From Muribaculaceae bacterium (GTDB taxonomy: Bacteria; Bacteroidota; Bacteroidia; Bacteroidales; Muribaculaceae): a DNA stretch of 64,000 nucleotides. Every line of letters starts with the position of its first letter. The first letter of the stretch is position 1. The notes beneath the pieces were generated by a model that did no database searches, was not told where the DNA came from, and saw nothing but the letters and a program-made list of their open reading frames with translations. The DNA lies in contig JAFQSX010000012.1 in assembly GCA_017409345.1 (NCBI GenBank), positions 81,388 to 145,387 on the forward strand, in the 5' to 3' direction. Both the position numbers and the translations under genes were made by a program. Shown in pieces: positions 28,341 through 38,854 of the stretch.

Positions 28341-28348
28341 TATCTTTG
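28341..28348 (+). promoter_or_regulatory. -7 element of the TPR/OM-protein operon
   Basis: TATCTTTG is a full consensus match; no clear -33 TTG. Predicted start about 28355 favours the ATG at 28396 and rules out an upstream GTG at 28348. Confidence 0.5.
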
Positions 28349-28395
28349 TGAAAAGAAACAAAAAGAAATATATTTCATTAACGAGATTCAGTTTT

Positions 28396-31368
28396 ATGAA
28401 TAAAAAACTCATAATTTCGGCTATTGCAGCAACAGCATTATTAAGTGCCACCGGTCAAATAAATTCTCCAAAGAATGATGGGTATTATGACCGAGCGATG
28501 TTTATGTATCAAGATGAAAATTATCAAGGATGCATTGACCAGATGTCGCGCCTATTGAAAATGAATCCTACGATTCAACAACAAGAGGTGGCTGAATATT
28601 TTATTGCAATGTCATCAATGCAACAAGGAGACAAAAATGCGATAAAAAAGTTGGCTGAATTTTTAGAAAAATATCCGGCATCACTTTATCGAATGAATGT
28701 TGTGATGGCAATAGGAGATTGTCATTTTGCCGACGGAAACTATTATGAGGCATTGAATCAATATAAAAAGGTTGAACCCGAAGCATTGGAAGAATCACGG
28801 GCGCAAGATTATGCATATCGTATGTCATATTCCTATTTGAAAGTGGGTGATTCACTTGAGGCTGCCAAAGGCTTTCAACCATTGTTGACATCTTCAAAAT
28901 ATGGTAATTCGGCTAAATTTTATACCGGATATATTGCATATACCAATAAGGATTATGATACTGCTCTAAAATTCTTCAATCAAGTAGATGGCAACTCTGA
29001 ATTAGGAGATATGACATCATATTACAAGAGTCAAATCTATTATTTGAAAAACGATTATGCAAAGGCATTGCCATTGGCTCGTAAGATGCTTGATAAAGAT
29101 GTAGATCAGTCGTATATTGCCGAGGCTAATCGTATAGTAGGCGAATCATTATATCATCAAGGAGATTTTACTGCTGCTATACCATATTTGCAACAATATG
29201 TGCAAGGAGTTGATATGCCGATAACTACTACTCGTTATATACTTGGGGTGTGCCAATTCAAGACTAAAGACTATTCTAATGCAGTAGAAAGTCTTGAGGG
29301 AGTGATAGGCGAGGATAATGCAATGGGGCAAAGTGCCTACCTCATTATCGGTCAGTCATTGTTGAAACAAAATGACACGCATGCGGCTGTAATGGCTCTT
29401 GATAAAGCGGTGAAGATGAATCATGATATTGAGATACAAGAAGTCGCTTTCTACAATTATGCAGTGGCAAGTTTGCAAGGTGGATCAATCCCATTTGGCA
29501 ACTCGGTAGAGAATTTTGAAGAGTTTCTTCGTCGTTATCCCAATAGCAAATATGTGCCCAAAGTGCAAGAATATATTGTGACAGGATATATGACCGATAA
29601 TAACTATGAACGCGCATACCGTAGTATTGAAAGAATCAACAATCCGAGTGATGCGATATTGAAAGCCAAACAGAGAGTTTTGTATTCTTTGGCTACTCGT
29701 AATTATGCAAATGGGAATGTTGATGAAGCATTAAATCAATTCCTTGGTTCAAAGGAATTATCACAATATGATGCCGAATTATCGCGTGAAACCGATTTGT
29801 GGATTGGAGATTGTTATTATGCAAGAGGTGATTATGATGCTGCTGCCGATAAATATTTATCATTTGCAGAGGCTTCTTCCGATGATGCAATCAATTTGTC
29901 GTTGGCATATTACAATTTGGGATATGCTCGCTTGAAGAGCAAGCGTTATGATGATGCCATAACTAATTTTGAAAATGCGCTCGATGACACTAAAAATCTT
30001 GAAAAAGAGGTTGTTGCCGATGCTTATTGTCGTATAGGTGATTGCTATTATTATAACTCTGATTTTAGTGAGGCAATCAAAAATTATGAAAAAGCCTATA
30101 AAGCAAATCCTGAAACCGGGGATTATGCGTTGTATCAAAAGGCAATGATGAGTGGCAATCGACGAGATTATGGCACAAAAGTTAAGGTGTTAAATGAGGT
30201 GCTTGAGCAATTTCCTACTTCGGGATTAATACCATCGGTTTTATTGCAAAAAGCCGAATGCTATATCGAACAACAAAAATATGGTAATGCAATAGAAACT
30301 TATAAACAACTTGTAAAAGAATATCCAACAACCTCTCAAGGGCGAAATGGATATTTACAGTTGGCAATTGCTTATCTTAACCAAGGAAATAAAAGCAAAG
30401 CCATTGATGCATATAAAAGCGTAATAATAGATTATCCAACAAGTGACGAAGCACGAGTGGCAAGCCAAGATCTTATGCGCATATATGCCAATGATAATAT
30501 GCTTGAAACATATACAGCATTCATGTCAACCGTGCCCGGCGCATTGCCTATAGAAAAATCAGAATTGGAAGAGGCAGCCTTTATAGCTGCCGAGAACGCT
30601 TATCTTGATGGGAAAGGTGATCAACAACTTAAATCATATTTAAAACAATATCCCGGTGCAGCTCATGAACCGGCAGTGTTGTCACTTCTTGCTGTTAGCG
30701 CATATAATAACGATAATGAAAAAGACGCATTGAAATATGCCAACGATGTTATTACTCGATATCCCGACAATGTAGCAGTTGAATCAGCATTAGCGGTAAA
30801 AGCAGAGGTTGAATATAATCGAGGTGATTTAAAAAATGCTCTTGTTGATTATACAAAATTGGAAGCGCACGCATCAACTACCAAGATGTTGACTGAAGCG
30901 CGTGCCGGAGTATTAAGATCATCTTACGATTTGGCTAAATATGATGAAGTAATCGTTGTTGCCGATAAATTATTGGCTTCACAAATCAGCGGAGAATTAA
31001 AATCAGAGGTTTTATTCAAGAAGGCAACTTCGATGAGCAATAGAGGAAAATCAACAAATGCAGTTGAAATATGGACATCGCAGCGTGATAATGTTGAGAG
31101 TGTCTATGGCGCAATGAGTGCAATTGAATTAGGTCAATATTATTATGACAATGACCAATTAGATAAGGCCCGCAAGGTAGTTGAGGATTTTGTCGGATCA
31201 TCTACTCCATATCAATATTGGGTAGCACGAGGATTTATACTCCTTTCAGATATAAATCGAAAGGAAGGTCGCTTGTTTGAGGCAAATGAATATTTACGCA
31301 CGTTGCGTGAAAATTACCCTAATTCGGATGCTGATATATTTAAAATGATTGACGAACGTCTTAAATAA
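28396..31368 (+). CDS. Exported tetratricopeptide-repeat protein
   Basis: A 990-residue periplasmic protein. The signal peptide is about residues 1-21 (MNKKLIISAIAATALLSATGQ). The whole remainder is TPR/Sel1-like helical repeats with the alternating pattern seen in blocks such as LSLAYYNLGYARLKSKRYDDAITNF (written here as one repeat of about 25 residues), AYCRIGDCYYYNSDFSEAIK and YLQLAIAYLNQGNKSKAIDA. I count roughly 20 units. Such scaffolds link envelope complexes. It precedes an OM barrel gene by 2 bp; the two must be translated together, so the TPR protein may be the periplasmic partner of that barrel. No enzymatic domain seen. Confidence 0.85.
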   Translation: MNKKLIISAIAATALLSATGQINSPKNDGYYDRAMFMYQDENYQGCIDQMSRLLKMNPTIQQQEVAEYFIAMSSMQQGDKNAIKKLAEFLEKYPASLYRMNVVMAIGDCHFADGNYYEALNQYKKVEPEALEESRAQDYAYRMSYSYLKVGDSLEAAKGFQPLLTSSKYGNSAKFYTGYIAYTNKDYDTALKFFNQVDGNSELGDMTSYYKSQIYYLKNDYAKALPLARKMLDKDVDQSYIAEANRIVGESLYHQGDFTAAIPYLQQYVQGVDMPITTTRYILGVCQFKTKDYSNAVESLEGVIGEDNAMGQSAYLIIGQSLLKQNDTHAAVMALDKAVKMNHDIEIQEVAFYNYAVASLQGGSIPFGNSVENFEEFLRRYPNSKYVPKVQEYIVTGYMTDNNYERAYRSIERINNPSDAILKAKQRVLYSLATRNYANGNVDEALNQFLGSKELSQYDAELSRETDLWIGDCYYARGDYDAAADKYLSFAEASSDDAINLSLAYYNLGYARLKSKRYDDAITNFENALDDTKNLEKEVVADAYCRIGDCYYYNSDFSEAIKNYEKAYKANPETGDYALYQKAMMSGNRRDYGTKVKVLNEVLEQFPTSGLIPSVLLQKAECYIEQQKYGNAIETYKQLVKEYPTTSQGRNGYLQLAIAYLNQGNKSKAIDAYKSVIIDYPTSDEARVASQDLMRIYANDNMLETYTAFMSTVPGALPIEKSELEEAAFIAAENAYLDGKGDQQLKSYLKQYPGAAHEPAVLSLLAVSAYNNDNEKDALKYANDVITRYPDNVAVESALAVKAEVEYNRGDLKNALVDYTKLEAHASTTKMLTEARAGVLRSSYDLAKYDEVIVVADKLLASQISGELKSEVLFKKATSMSNRGKSTNAVEIWTSQRDNVESVYGAMSAIELGQYYYDNDQLDKARKVVEDFVGSSTPYQYWVARGFILLSDINRKEGRLFEANEYLRTLRENYPNSDADIFKMIDERLK

Positions 31369-31370
31369 CA

Positions 31371-33128
31371 ATGATTATGAAAACAATACAATATACAATT
31401 ATATCATTTGCTATTGCCGTAGCGACATCCTTAGGCTCCTCGGCACAAGACTTGAATAAAGAAATATCTATAGATAAAGATATAGTCCCTGAAATGAAGG
31501 AATCAGATAGGATTTATTCAAGCCCGACAGTGCCTCAAATGAAAATTAAAAATGTAAAACTTAATTACAATGAAAAGGCCAAAGTGACCGATGTCGTGTC
31601 ATCTATCGTAATGCTTGATGCTGCTGAGAATATTGATACTATGAAAATTTCACCATATAAGGGCTATGCAATGTTGGGTTATTTCCCGGTGTATAACTTG
31701 GATTTTTCAGCAGGATATCGTTTTATTGATAATGAAAAAATGAAACTAAATGCATGGGCGCAATATAATGGGTTGTCGTATGATGCTACTCCTAGAAGTG
31801 GAAAAGAGATGTCTTTATATGACCATGAGGTAACGCTCGATGTGAATTATGCACAACGCATCAATAATAAATCTATATTGAAGTTAAATGCTGATTATTC
31901 TTATAATCACTTCAGTTGTCCTTGGTGGGGGAGTGATTATACTCAAAATGTAAATCAATTTAATATCGGGGGTAAATGGTATTCATCAATAGATGGCCTC
32001 AAATATAATGTTGATGCAAGATATAATTACTTTGGTTATGGTAAAGATGCTAATTATAATTTAACTAAATATGAACACTCCGGATCGGGATTTGATGCGG
32101 TTAAAGAACATAATGTAAATGTCAATGCCGGAGCGTCACTAGAGATTGCTGATGATGCGTCAGTGGCATTGGATTTGGGTGTTGCAATCGCTCACGACAA
32201 CCACTTTTTAAAACCTTCATGGGGACTATGGAATGAAAACAGCCATTGGCATGGATATAAAGATAATGATGGATATACTCATTCTATATTGACATTGATA
32301 CCTCATTATGATTTTAAATGGCGTGATGTTACTGCCAAAATTGGAGCAAGAGTAGATTTGCAATTAGATATTGACACAGAGATAAATTTTGCCCCCGATG
32401 TATATGTTAATTGGGATGCAACGAAGTTTATATCGGCTTATGCTCGATTTGCAGGAGGGGTTTATCAAAATACACTGTCATCGGTATTTGATGAGTCACA
32501 TTATTTTATGTCATCGGTAGCGTATGGTAATTCAAAACTGCCATTTGTGATTGATGCAGGGGTATATCTTGGTCCATTTAAGAATGCAACAATAGAGGTG
32601 TTTGGAGGATATGCTCATGCAAATGACTGGTTGATGCCTATTGTGATAAAAGAGAATGAACATTTGATGGATGAAGTAGATCTCAAAGGTTGGCATGTAG
32701 GAGTTGCGGCATCTTATAGATATAAAAATTGGGGTAAGATGCGAGTAAGTTATGAAATGGCACCCCAATCACATGATAAAGGATATTATATGTGGCGTGA
32801 CCGAGCAAAACATGTCGTTAAAGCATCGGCAGTGATAACACCTATTGCTCCACTTGATGTGACTTTGGATTATGAATATCGTGGAAGTCGTTGTTCTTAT
32901 AAGCAATCGGTTATCTATAATCAACCTCAAAATGAATTATATCCATCCTACTCTCGTCTATCACTTGGCCAAATGAATAATTTGTCAATAGGGGGATTAT
33001 ATCGTTATACCGACCAAATAAGTTTCTTTGCACGATTGGAAAATATACTTAATCGCAAGTATGATTTATTATATGATATTCCTTCACAGGGATTTACCGG
33101 ATTGGTCGGTGCAACATATAAATTTTAA
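31371..33128 (+). CDS. TonB-receptor-like outer-membrane barrel lacking a plug
   Basis: A 585-residue exported protein. The signal peptide ends at SSAQ (about residue 25). It has no plug domain or TonB box; the mature protein starts with about 80 residues, then alternating amphipathic strands from GYAMLGYFPVYNLDFSAGYRF to the end. The final part, FFARLENILNRKYDLLYDIPSQGFTGLVGATYKF (in two strands), is exactly the TonB-dependent receptor C-terminal signature. It therefore looks like a receptor-derived barrel that lost its plug and is paired with the TPR protein 2 bp upstream. Start may be either 31371 or 31377. Function unknown. Confidence 0.7.
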   Translation: MIMKTIQYTIISFAIAVATSLGSSAQDLNKEISIDKDIVPEMKESDRIYSSPTVPQMKIKNVKLNYNEKAKVTDVVSSIVMLDAAENIDTMKISPYKGYAMLGYFPVYNLDFSAGYRFIDNEKMKLNAWAQYNGLSYDATPRSGKEMSLYDHEVTLDVNYAQRINNKSILKLNADYSYNHFSCPWWGSDYTQNVNQFNIGGKWYSSIDGLKYNVDARYNYFGYGKDANYNLTKYEHSGSGFDAVKEHNVNVNAGASLEIADDASVALDLGVAIAHDNHFLKPSWGLWNENSHWHGYKDNDGYTHSILTLIPHYDFKWRDVTAKIGARVDLQLDIDTEINFAPDVYVNWDATKFISAYARFAGGVYQNTLSSVFDESHYFMSSVAYGNSKLPFVIDAGVYLGPFKNATIEVFGGYAHANDWLMPIVIKENEHLMDEVDLKGWHVGVAASYRYKNWGKMRVSYEMAPQSHDKGYYMWRDRAKHVVKASAVITPIAPLDVTLDYEYRGSRCSYKQSVIYNQPQNELYPSYSRLSLGQMNNLSIGGLYRYTDQISFFARLENILNRKYDLLYDIPSQGFTGLVGATYKF

Positions 33129-33157
33129 ATAAATAATCATAACGACATAAGAGATAG

Positions 33158-33195
33158 AGATGTGTGTGGATTTATCCATGCACATCTTTGTTTTG
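33158..33195 (+). terminator. Terminator of the TPR/OM-protein operon
   Basis: A 13-bp stem including two G-T pairs (33158-33170 with 33175-33187), loop TTTA, followed by TTGTTTTG, 30 bp after the stop. Confidence 0.7.
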
Positions 33196-33257
33196 TGTCT
33201 AAAATTGCGTAAAATAAAGATATCTGAGCCGATAAAATGCAAAAAACAGCGCTTGAC

Positions 33258-33289
33258 TTGGTGTAATACAAAGAAAAGTTGTATATTTG
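33258..33289 (+). promoter_or_regulatory. secDF promoter
   Basis: TTG (33258-33260), 21 bases, TATATTTG (33282-33289). Predicted start about 33296, giving a leader of about 50 bases. Confidence 0.7.
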
Positions 33290-33344
33290 CAAATTGAAAT
33301 ATTCTCGAAATATATTAATAACTTAAAATAATTTTAACAACAAA

Positions 33345-36248
33345 ATGCAAAGTAAAGGAACATTAGGAACCGTCGTTTCAGGCGTTATTGCCATTTTCTT
33401 GGTAATAGTGTGTCTTTTCTACATGTCTTTCTCTTTTGTTTCAAGTAGTTATGAGTCAAAAGCAGAAGAGTATGCCCTTAAAATGGCAGGAAAAGAAGGA
33501 AGCGAATCTGAGACTTACAACAAGGCTTATAACCAATACCTTAAAAGCCATGGTGATTCAACAGTTTATCTCGGTTATACTCTCAACGAGGTGCGCAAAT
33601 GGGGTGTAAACCTCGGTCTTGACCTCAAAGGTGGTATGAACGTGATTCTTCAATTAGATATGCCCGATGTAGTTCGTGGTATGGCTAATGTTGCTGCAAA
33701 TGACAGCGTATTTGAAAAAGCACTTAAATTTGCTGATGAACAAGTTGCTAATCATCAATCAGACGACTTCGTGGGCTCATTCCTCGAAGAGTATAGCAAA
33801 CTTAACCCAAAAGCCAATTATGCTGAATTATTTAAAGATAAAGTGGCTAAAGGCGATGGTATTGATGCAGTAAGAAATAAAATTAAAGCAGAGGTAAAAA
33901 GCCTCGTTGAAACATCGGCAACAAACGTACTCCGTAGCCGTATCGACCAATTTGGTGTTGTTTCTCCTAACATTCAAGTCCTTAAAGATAAAGACGGCCA
34001 AATTCTTCTTGAACTTCCTGGTGTAAAAGACCACGACCGCGTACGCGATCTTTTGCTCCGTTCGGCTGCTCTTGAATTCTATACAGCCTACAAGCAAGAT
34101 GAACGTCAAACAGCATTCAATGCTCTTACTCAACTCAATGATGCATTTGCTGCTGATTCAGTAAACGCTGGTAAGAAAAAACTTTATGAAATTCTTGCAA
34201 ATGCTAATCCCGGTGCTTCAATTGCCGGTTATGTAGCCGACGAAATGGCTATTGCATCGGTTGATTCTATTTTGGCATATGGCGAAGCAAAGAAAATCCT
34301 TCCTGCCGATATGGAACTCCGTTGGAGTGTTAAACCTGAAAAATTCACTGACCGTTCAACAGGTGAAGAAGTTGTTCTCGGTTATGGTTTATATGTATTG
34401 AAATCAACAAATGGCAAGCCTGCACTTGATGGTGATTGTGTAGTTGATGCTTCTACCGGTCTTGATGACTTCAAAGGTAGCACAGTATCAATGACAATGG
34501 ATGGTGAAGGTGCTAAAGGTTGGGCTCGCGTAACAGGCGCTAACGTAGGTAACCAAATTGCTATCGTACTTGACGACCGTGTATATTCAGCACCTAATGT
34601 GAACGATGCTATCGAAGGTGGCCGTTCTGAAATCACAGGTGACTTCTCAGTTGAAGAAGCAAAAGACTTGGCAAACGTGTTGAAGAGTGGTAAAATGACT
34701 GCTAAAGTTGAAATCATCTCTGACATGGTTATCGGTCCATCACTTGGTCAACAAGCAATTGAAGCAGGTTTCATTTCATTCATCGTGGCACTCGTGTTGT
34801 TGATGATCTTCATGATGGCATACTATGGTGTAATCCCCGGTATGGTAGCCAACTTCGCATTGATTTGTAACTTGTTCTTTACATTTGGAATCCTTTCTTC
34901 ATTCCAAGCAGTATTGACAATGTCGGGTATTGCCGGTATCGTACTTTCTCTTGGTATGGCTGTGGATGCTAACGTGCTTATCTTTGAACGTACCAAAGAA
35001 GAACTTCGTGCAGGTAAAGGCGTGCGTGCTGCTATCGCTGATGGTTATAGCAACGCATTCTCTGCAATCTTTGACTCTAACTTAACTTCAATCATCACAG
35101 GTGTTATCTTGATGTCGTATGGAACAGGTCCTATCAAAGGTTTCGCTACTACATTGATTATTGGTATCGTTTGCTCATTCTTCACAGCAGTATATTTGAG
35201 CCGTATCATCTTTATCTGGTGGGGTAAAACAAAAGCATTCCAAAAACTTACATTCACAACTGCTATTTCAAAGAATGTGTTTACTAATGCTAAATATAAC
35301 TTCCTCGGTGGTCGCAAGATTGGATTCTCAGTATGCGCAGTATTTATCGCAATTGTAATAGCATCATTCTTCTTCAAAGGACTTAACCAAGGTATCGACT
35401 TCTCAGGTGGTCGCAACTATGTTGCTAAATTTGAACAAAGTGTTGATCCTGTTAAACTTCAAGAAGAACTTGCACCTGAATTCCCTGATGCATCGGTTTC
35501 AGTTATTACAATTGAAAACTCTAACCAAGTGCGTATCTCTACCAACTATAAAATCAATGATGAAAATGCAAGCGTAGATAAAGAAATTACTGACAAGTTG
35601 TTTAAGGTATTGAAACCTTATCTACGTCAAGGTATGACTGCTGAAGAGTTCTCTACTACCGACGCAAACCAAGGTATCATCAGTTCTCAAAAGGTAGGTC
35701 CTACAGTGGCAGATGATATGCGTACAGGTGCTATCATAGCAGTGATTCTTTCACTTATTGCTATGTTCTTGTACATTTTGGTACGTTTCCGCAATGTCGC
35801 ATTCTCTGTAGGTGCGCTTGCCGCTGTTGCATTTACTGCATTTTCAATTATTGGTGTTTACTCACTTTGTTGGGGTTGGTTGCCATTTGCAATGGAAATT
35901 GACCAAAACTTCATCGCTGCAATATTGACAATCATCGGTTATCAAATCAATGACACCGTGGTGGTATTTGACCGTGTGCGTGAAAATGTAGGTCTTTATC
36001 CTAAACAAGACTTCTTTACAACAATCAATAATTCAATTAACGCTACATTGGGTCGTACAGTGATGACTTCAGGTACTACATTGCTCGTATTGCTTTGTAT
36101 CTTCATCCTTGGTGGTGATGCAATTCGCAGTTTCGTATTTGCAATGTTGATTGGTGTAATCATCGGTACTCTTGCAACTATGTTCGTTGCATCTCCCGTT
36201 GCTTACCTTACTGACAGCCGTCGCAAAGCAAAAAAGGCTTCAAAGTAA
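33345..36248 (+). CDS. secDF: Fused SecDF protein-export membrane protein
   Basis: A 967-residue inner-membrane protein that uses the proton gradient to pull exported proteins from SecYEG. The SecD half (about 1-625) has a TM at 8-30, the marker NLGLDLKGGMNVILQLD, a large periplasmic P1 region, and TM4 with LGMAVDANVLIFERTKEEL. The SecF half (about 660-960) starts near GLNQGIDFSGGRNYV and has TIIGYQINDTVVVFDRVREN. Twelve TM segments are expected. Fusion is normal for Bacteroidetes. Codon use is biased towards high expression. It is monocistronic, with the promoter at 33258-33289 and a strong terminator. Confidence 0.96.
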   Translation: MQSKGTLGTVVSGVIAIFLVIVCLFYMSFSFVSSSYESKAEEYALKMAGKEGSESETYNKAYNQYLKSHGDSTVYLGYTLNEVRKWGVNLGLDLKGGMNVILQLDMPDVVRGMANVAANDSVFEKALKFADEQVANHQSDDFVGSFLEEYSKLNPKANYAELFKDKVAKGDGIDAVRNKIKAEVKSLVETSATNVLRSRIDQFGVVSPNIQVLKDKDGQILLELPGVKDHDRVRDLLLRSAALEFYTAYKQDERQTAFNALTQLNDAFAADSVNAGKKKLYEILANANPGASIAGYVADEMAIASVDSILAYGEAKKILPADMELRWSVKPEKFTDRSTGEEVVLGYGLYVLKSTNGKPALDGDCVVDASTGLDDFKGSTVSMTMDGEGAKGWARVTGANVGNQIAIVLDDRVYSAPNVNDAIEGGRSEITGDFSVEEAKDLANVLKSGKMTAKVEIISDMVIGPSLGQQAIEAGFISFIVALVLLMIFMMAYYGVIPGMVANFALICNLFFTFGILSSFQAVLTMSGIAGIVLSLGMAVDANVLIFERTKEELRAGKGVRAAIADGYSNAFSAIFDSNLTSIITGVILMSYGTGPIKGFATTLIIGIVCSFFTAVYLSRIIFIWWGKTKAFQKLTFTTAISKNVFTNAKYNFLGGRKIGFSVCAVFIAIVIASFFFKGLNQGIDFSGGRNYVAKFEQSVDPVKLQEELAPEFPDASVSVITIENSNQVRISTNYKINDENASVDKEITDKLFKVLKPYLRQGMTAEEFSTTDANQGIISSQKVGPTVADDMRTGAIIAVILSLIAMFLYILVRFRNVAFSVGALAAVAFTAFSIIGVYSLCWGWLPFAMEIDQNFIAAILTIIGYQINDTVVVFDRVRENVGLYPKQDFFTTINNSINATLGRTVMTSGTTLLVLLCIFILGGDAIRSFVFAMLIGVIIGTLATMFVASPVAYLTDSRRKAKKASK

Positions 36249-36271
36249 TAAACTAATAAACTTTATATTTC

Positions 36272-36308
36272 AAACTACCGCAATCTCGTGATTGCGGTAG
36301 TTTTTTTA
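36272..36308 (+). terminator. secDF terminator
   Basis: ACTACCGCAATC (36274-36285) pairs perfectly with 36290-36301 around TCGT, followed by seven or more T. Confidence 0.9.
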
Positions 36309-36506
36309 TGTTTATTGGTTTGCGCAAAATAGAAAGAAGAGGCATTTCCTATATAATAATGTGTATTTTGTCATGATTTTTACTCCAATATGGGAAAACA
36401 ATGTTAAAAAATGCCCGATAATTTGTTGATAATAGTAACTATATGATTTCTTTTTTCTAATTTTGTCGGTCGAAAAAATTAAAATGGATTAAAATAGGAA
36501 AAATAT

Positions 36507-38849
36507 ATGCTGAAAAATCTTGTAATAGTCGAATCTCCAGCCAAAGCCAAAACAATTGAAAAATTTCTTGGCAAAGATTATAAAGTAATGTCAAGTTACG
36601 GACATATCCGTGATTTGCGAAAAAAGAATTTCAGCATTGATGTTGAAAATAATTTCGCACCTATATACGAAATACCCGAAGACAAGAAAGAACTTGTCGC
36701 TACATTGAAAAAAATGGCAAGTGAGGCACAGATGGTGTGGCTCGCATCCGATGAAGACCGTGAAGGGGAGGCTATCTCATGGCACCTTTATGAAGTGCTG
36801 GGTTTAAAACCCGAAAACACTCGTCGCATTGTATTTCATGAAATTACCAAAAATGCGATCCTTAATGCAATCGAGAATCCTCGTTCGATAGATATGAATC
36901 TTGTTGATGCGCAACAAGCGCGCCGTGTGCTTGACCGCATTGTGGGCTTTGAACTATCACCTGTGTTATGGAAAAAAATAAAACCTGCATTGTCGGCCGG
37001 TCGTGTGCAATCGGTGGCTGTGCGTCTCATCGTAGAGCGTGAAGAAGAAATAAAAGCATTTAAGTCGGAGCCTTACTTCAGAGTGAATGCGGTGTTTACT
37101 ACAACTGACGGTGCTGAAGTTAAAGCCGAGTTGTCAAAACGCTTGGCAAGTGAAGAAGAAGCACAGAAGTTTCTTACCGATTGTATCAGTGCAACATATA
37201 AAGTGGGGGATGTGAATGTGAAACCGATGAAAAAATCTCCCGCTCCTCCATTTACGACTTCAACTCTCCAACAAGAAGCATCGCGTAAACTAGGTTTTAC
37301 CGTGTCACAAACAATGATGGTGGCTCAACGTCTATATGAAGCAGGGCATATCACATATATGCGTACCGACTCGGTAAATCTTTCATCGCTTGCAATAAAT
37401 ACCATCTCAAAAGAGATTAAAGATAAACTAGGCGAGCAATATCTCAAGGTGCGTCGCTATCACACTAATTCTAAAGGTGCACAAGAGGCTCACGAGGCTA
37501 TCCGACCAACTTATATTGATAAACATGAAATCGACGGCACGTCGCAAGAAAAACGCCTTTATGCGCTTATCTGGAAACGTACTATTGCATCGCAAATGGC
37601 CGATGCCGAATTGGAAAAAACCACAATAGATATTTTGCCCTCTACTCGTAGCGAAAATTTCATTGCTATCGGTGAGGTTATCAAGTTTGATGGGTTCCTA
37701 AATGTATATATAGAAGGCCACGACGATGATAATGCTGAGGCAGAGTCAGAAGGCTTATTGCCAATGATGAAAGTCGGTGATGGCTTGGCAAATAAATCTA
37801 TTGTGGCAACTCAACGCTTTACTCAACAACCCATTCGTTACACTGAAGCATCGTTGGTAAAAAAGATGGAAGAGTTGGGAATAGGACGTCCTTCAACATA
37901 CGCGCCTACTATTTCAACAATTCAACAGCGTGAGTATGTTGAAAAAGGAGACAAGCAAGGCGAAAAACGTGAATTTGTCACTCTCACTCTCAAAGCGGGA
38001 AAAATTGCTACTCGCACAAAGAGTGAAACAGTGGGAGCCGATAAAGGGAAACTCATACCGACCGATATAGGGGTTGTCGTTAATGAGTTCTTGACTAAAT
38101 ATTTCCCTAATATTCTTGATTATAATTTTACTGCCAATGTTGAAGAGAAATTTGACGATGTGGCCGAAGGAAAATTACAATGGAGCGATGAAATAGGGGA
38201 ATTCTATACAATGTTCCACCCCGGAGTAGAAGAGGCTATGAATATGCGTCTCGAACACAAAGTCGGGGAGCGACAATTGGGAGTAGATCCCAAAACCGGT
38301 AAACCAGTTTCGGTAAAAATCGGTCGATTTGGTCCTTTAGTGCAATTAGGCGAAGGTGATGTAGAAGAAAAACCACAATTTGCTTCGTTGTTGAAAGGGC
38401 AATCGGTGTCAACTATCACGCTTGAAGAAGCGTTGAAACTATTTGAATTCCCTCGCACAATAGGTGAATATGAAGATAAAGATGTGACAGTGGCTATAGG
38501 CCGATTCGGACCATATATTAAGCACGACAATAAATTTGTATCAATTCCTAAAGCATATGCTCCAGCAGCCATCACTCTTGAAGAGGCAATACAGTTGATT
38601 GTGGATAAACGTGAAGCCGAAACCAAGAAAGTGGTTAAAACATTTGATGAAGATGCCGACTTGCAAATTCTCAATGGTCGTTATGGGGTTTATATCGCTT
38701 ATAAGAAATCAAATTATAAGATACCCAAGACGGTGAAAGAACCGGCTAATCTCACTTATGATGAGTGTAAAGAGATTATCGAATCGCAAGATTCAACTCC
38801 AAAGAAGTCAACTACTCGTCGCCGTGTAACTACTCGTAAAAAAGCATAA
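36507..38849 (+). CDS. topA: DNA topoisomerase I
   Basis: A 780-residue type IA topoisomerase that relaxes negative supercoils. The Toprim domain includes LVIVESPAKAKTIEKFLG, SYGHIRDL and the acidic triad SDEDREGEAI (81-90). The catalytic Tyr284 lies in HITYMRTDSVNLS. The C-terminus has Topo_C repeats (GRFGPLVQLG, GRFGPYIKHD, GRYGVYIAYKKSNYKIPKT) instead of zinc fingers, as usual in Bacteroidetes, and a basic tail. A pseudouridine synthase follows after 5 bp, an apparent two-gene operon. TAATTTTG at 36458-36465 is a possible -7 element. Confidence 0.96.
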   Translation: MLKNLVIVESPAKAKTIEKFLGKDYKVMSSYGHIRDLRKKNFSIDVENNFAPIYEIPEDKKELVATLKKMASEAQMVWLASDEDREGEAISWHLYEVLGLKPENTRRIVFHEITKNAILNAIENPRSIDMNLVDAQQARRVLDRIVGFELSPVLWKKIKPALSAGRVQSVAVRLIVEREEEIKAFKSEPYFRVNAVFTTTDGAEVKAELSKRLASEEEAQKFLTDCISATYKVGDVNVKPMKKSPAPPFTTSTLQQEASRKLGFTVSQTMMVAQRLYEAGHITYMRTDSVNLSSLAINTISKEIKDKLGEQYLKVRRYHTNSKGAQEAHEAIRPTYIDKHEIDGTSQEKRLYALIWKRTIASQMADAELEKTTIDILPSTRSENFIAIGEVIKFDGFLNVYIEGHDDDNAEAESEGLLPMMKVGDGLANKSIVATQRFTQQPIRYTEASLVKKMEELGIGRPSTYAPTISTIQQREYVEKGDKQGEKREFVTLTLKAGKIATRTKSETVGADKGKLIPTDIGVVVNEFLTKYFPNILDYNFTANVEEKFDDVAEGKLQWSDEIGEFYTMFHPGVEEAMNMRLEHKVGERQLGVDPKTGKPVSVKIGRFGPLVQLGEGDVEEKPQFASLLKGQSVSTITLEEALKLFEFPRTIGEYEDKDVTVAIGRFGPYIKHDNKFVSIPKAYAPAAITLEEAIQLIVDKREAETKKVVKTFDEDADLQILNGRYGVYIAYKKSNYKIPKTVKEPANLTYDECKEIIESQDSTPKKSTTRRRVTTRKKA

Positions 38850-38854
38850 TCATA

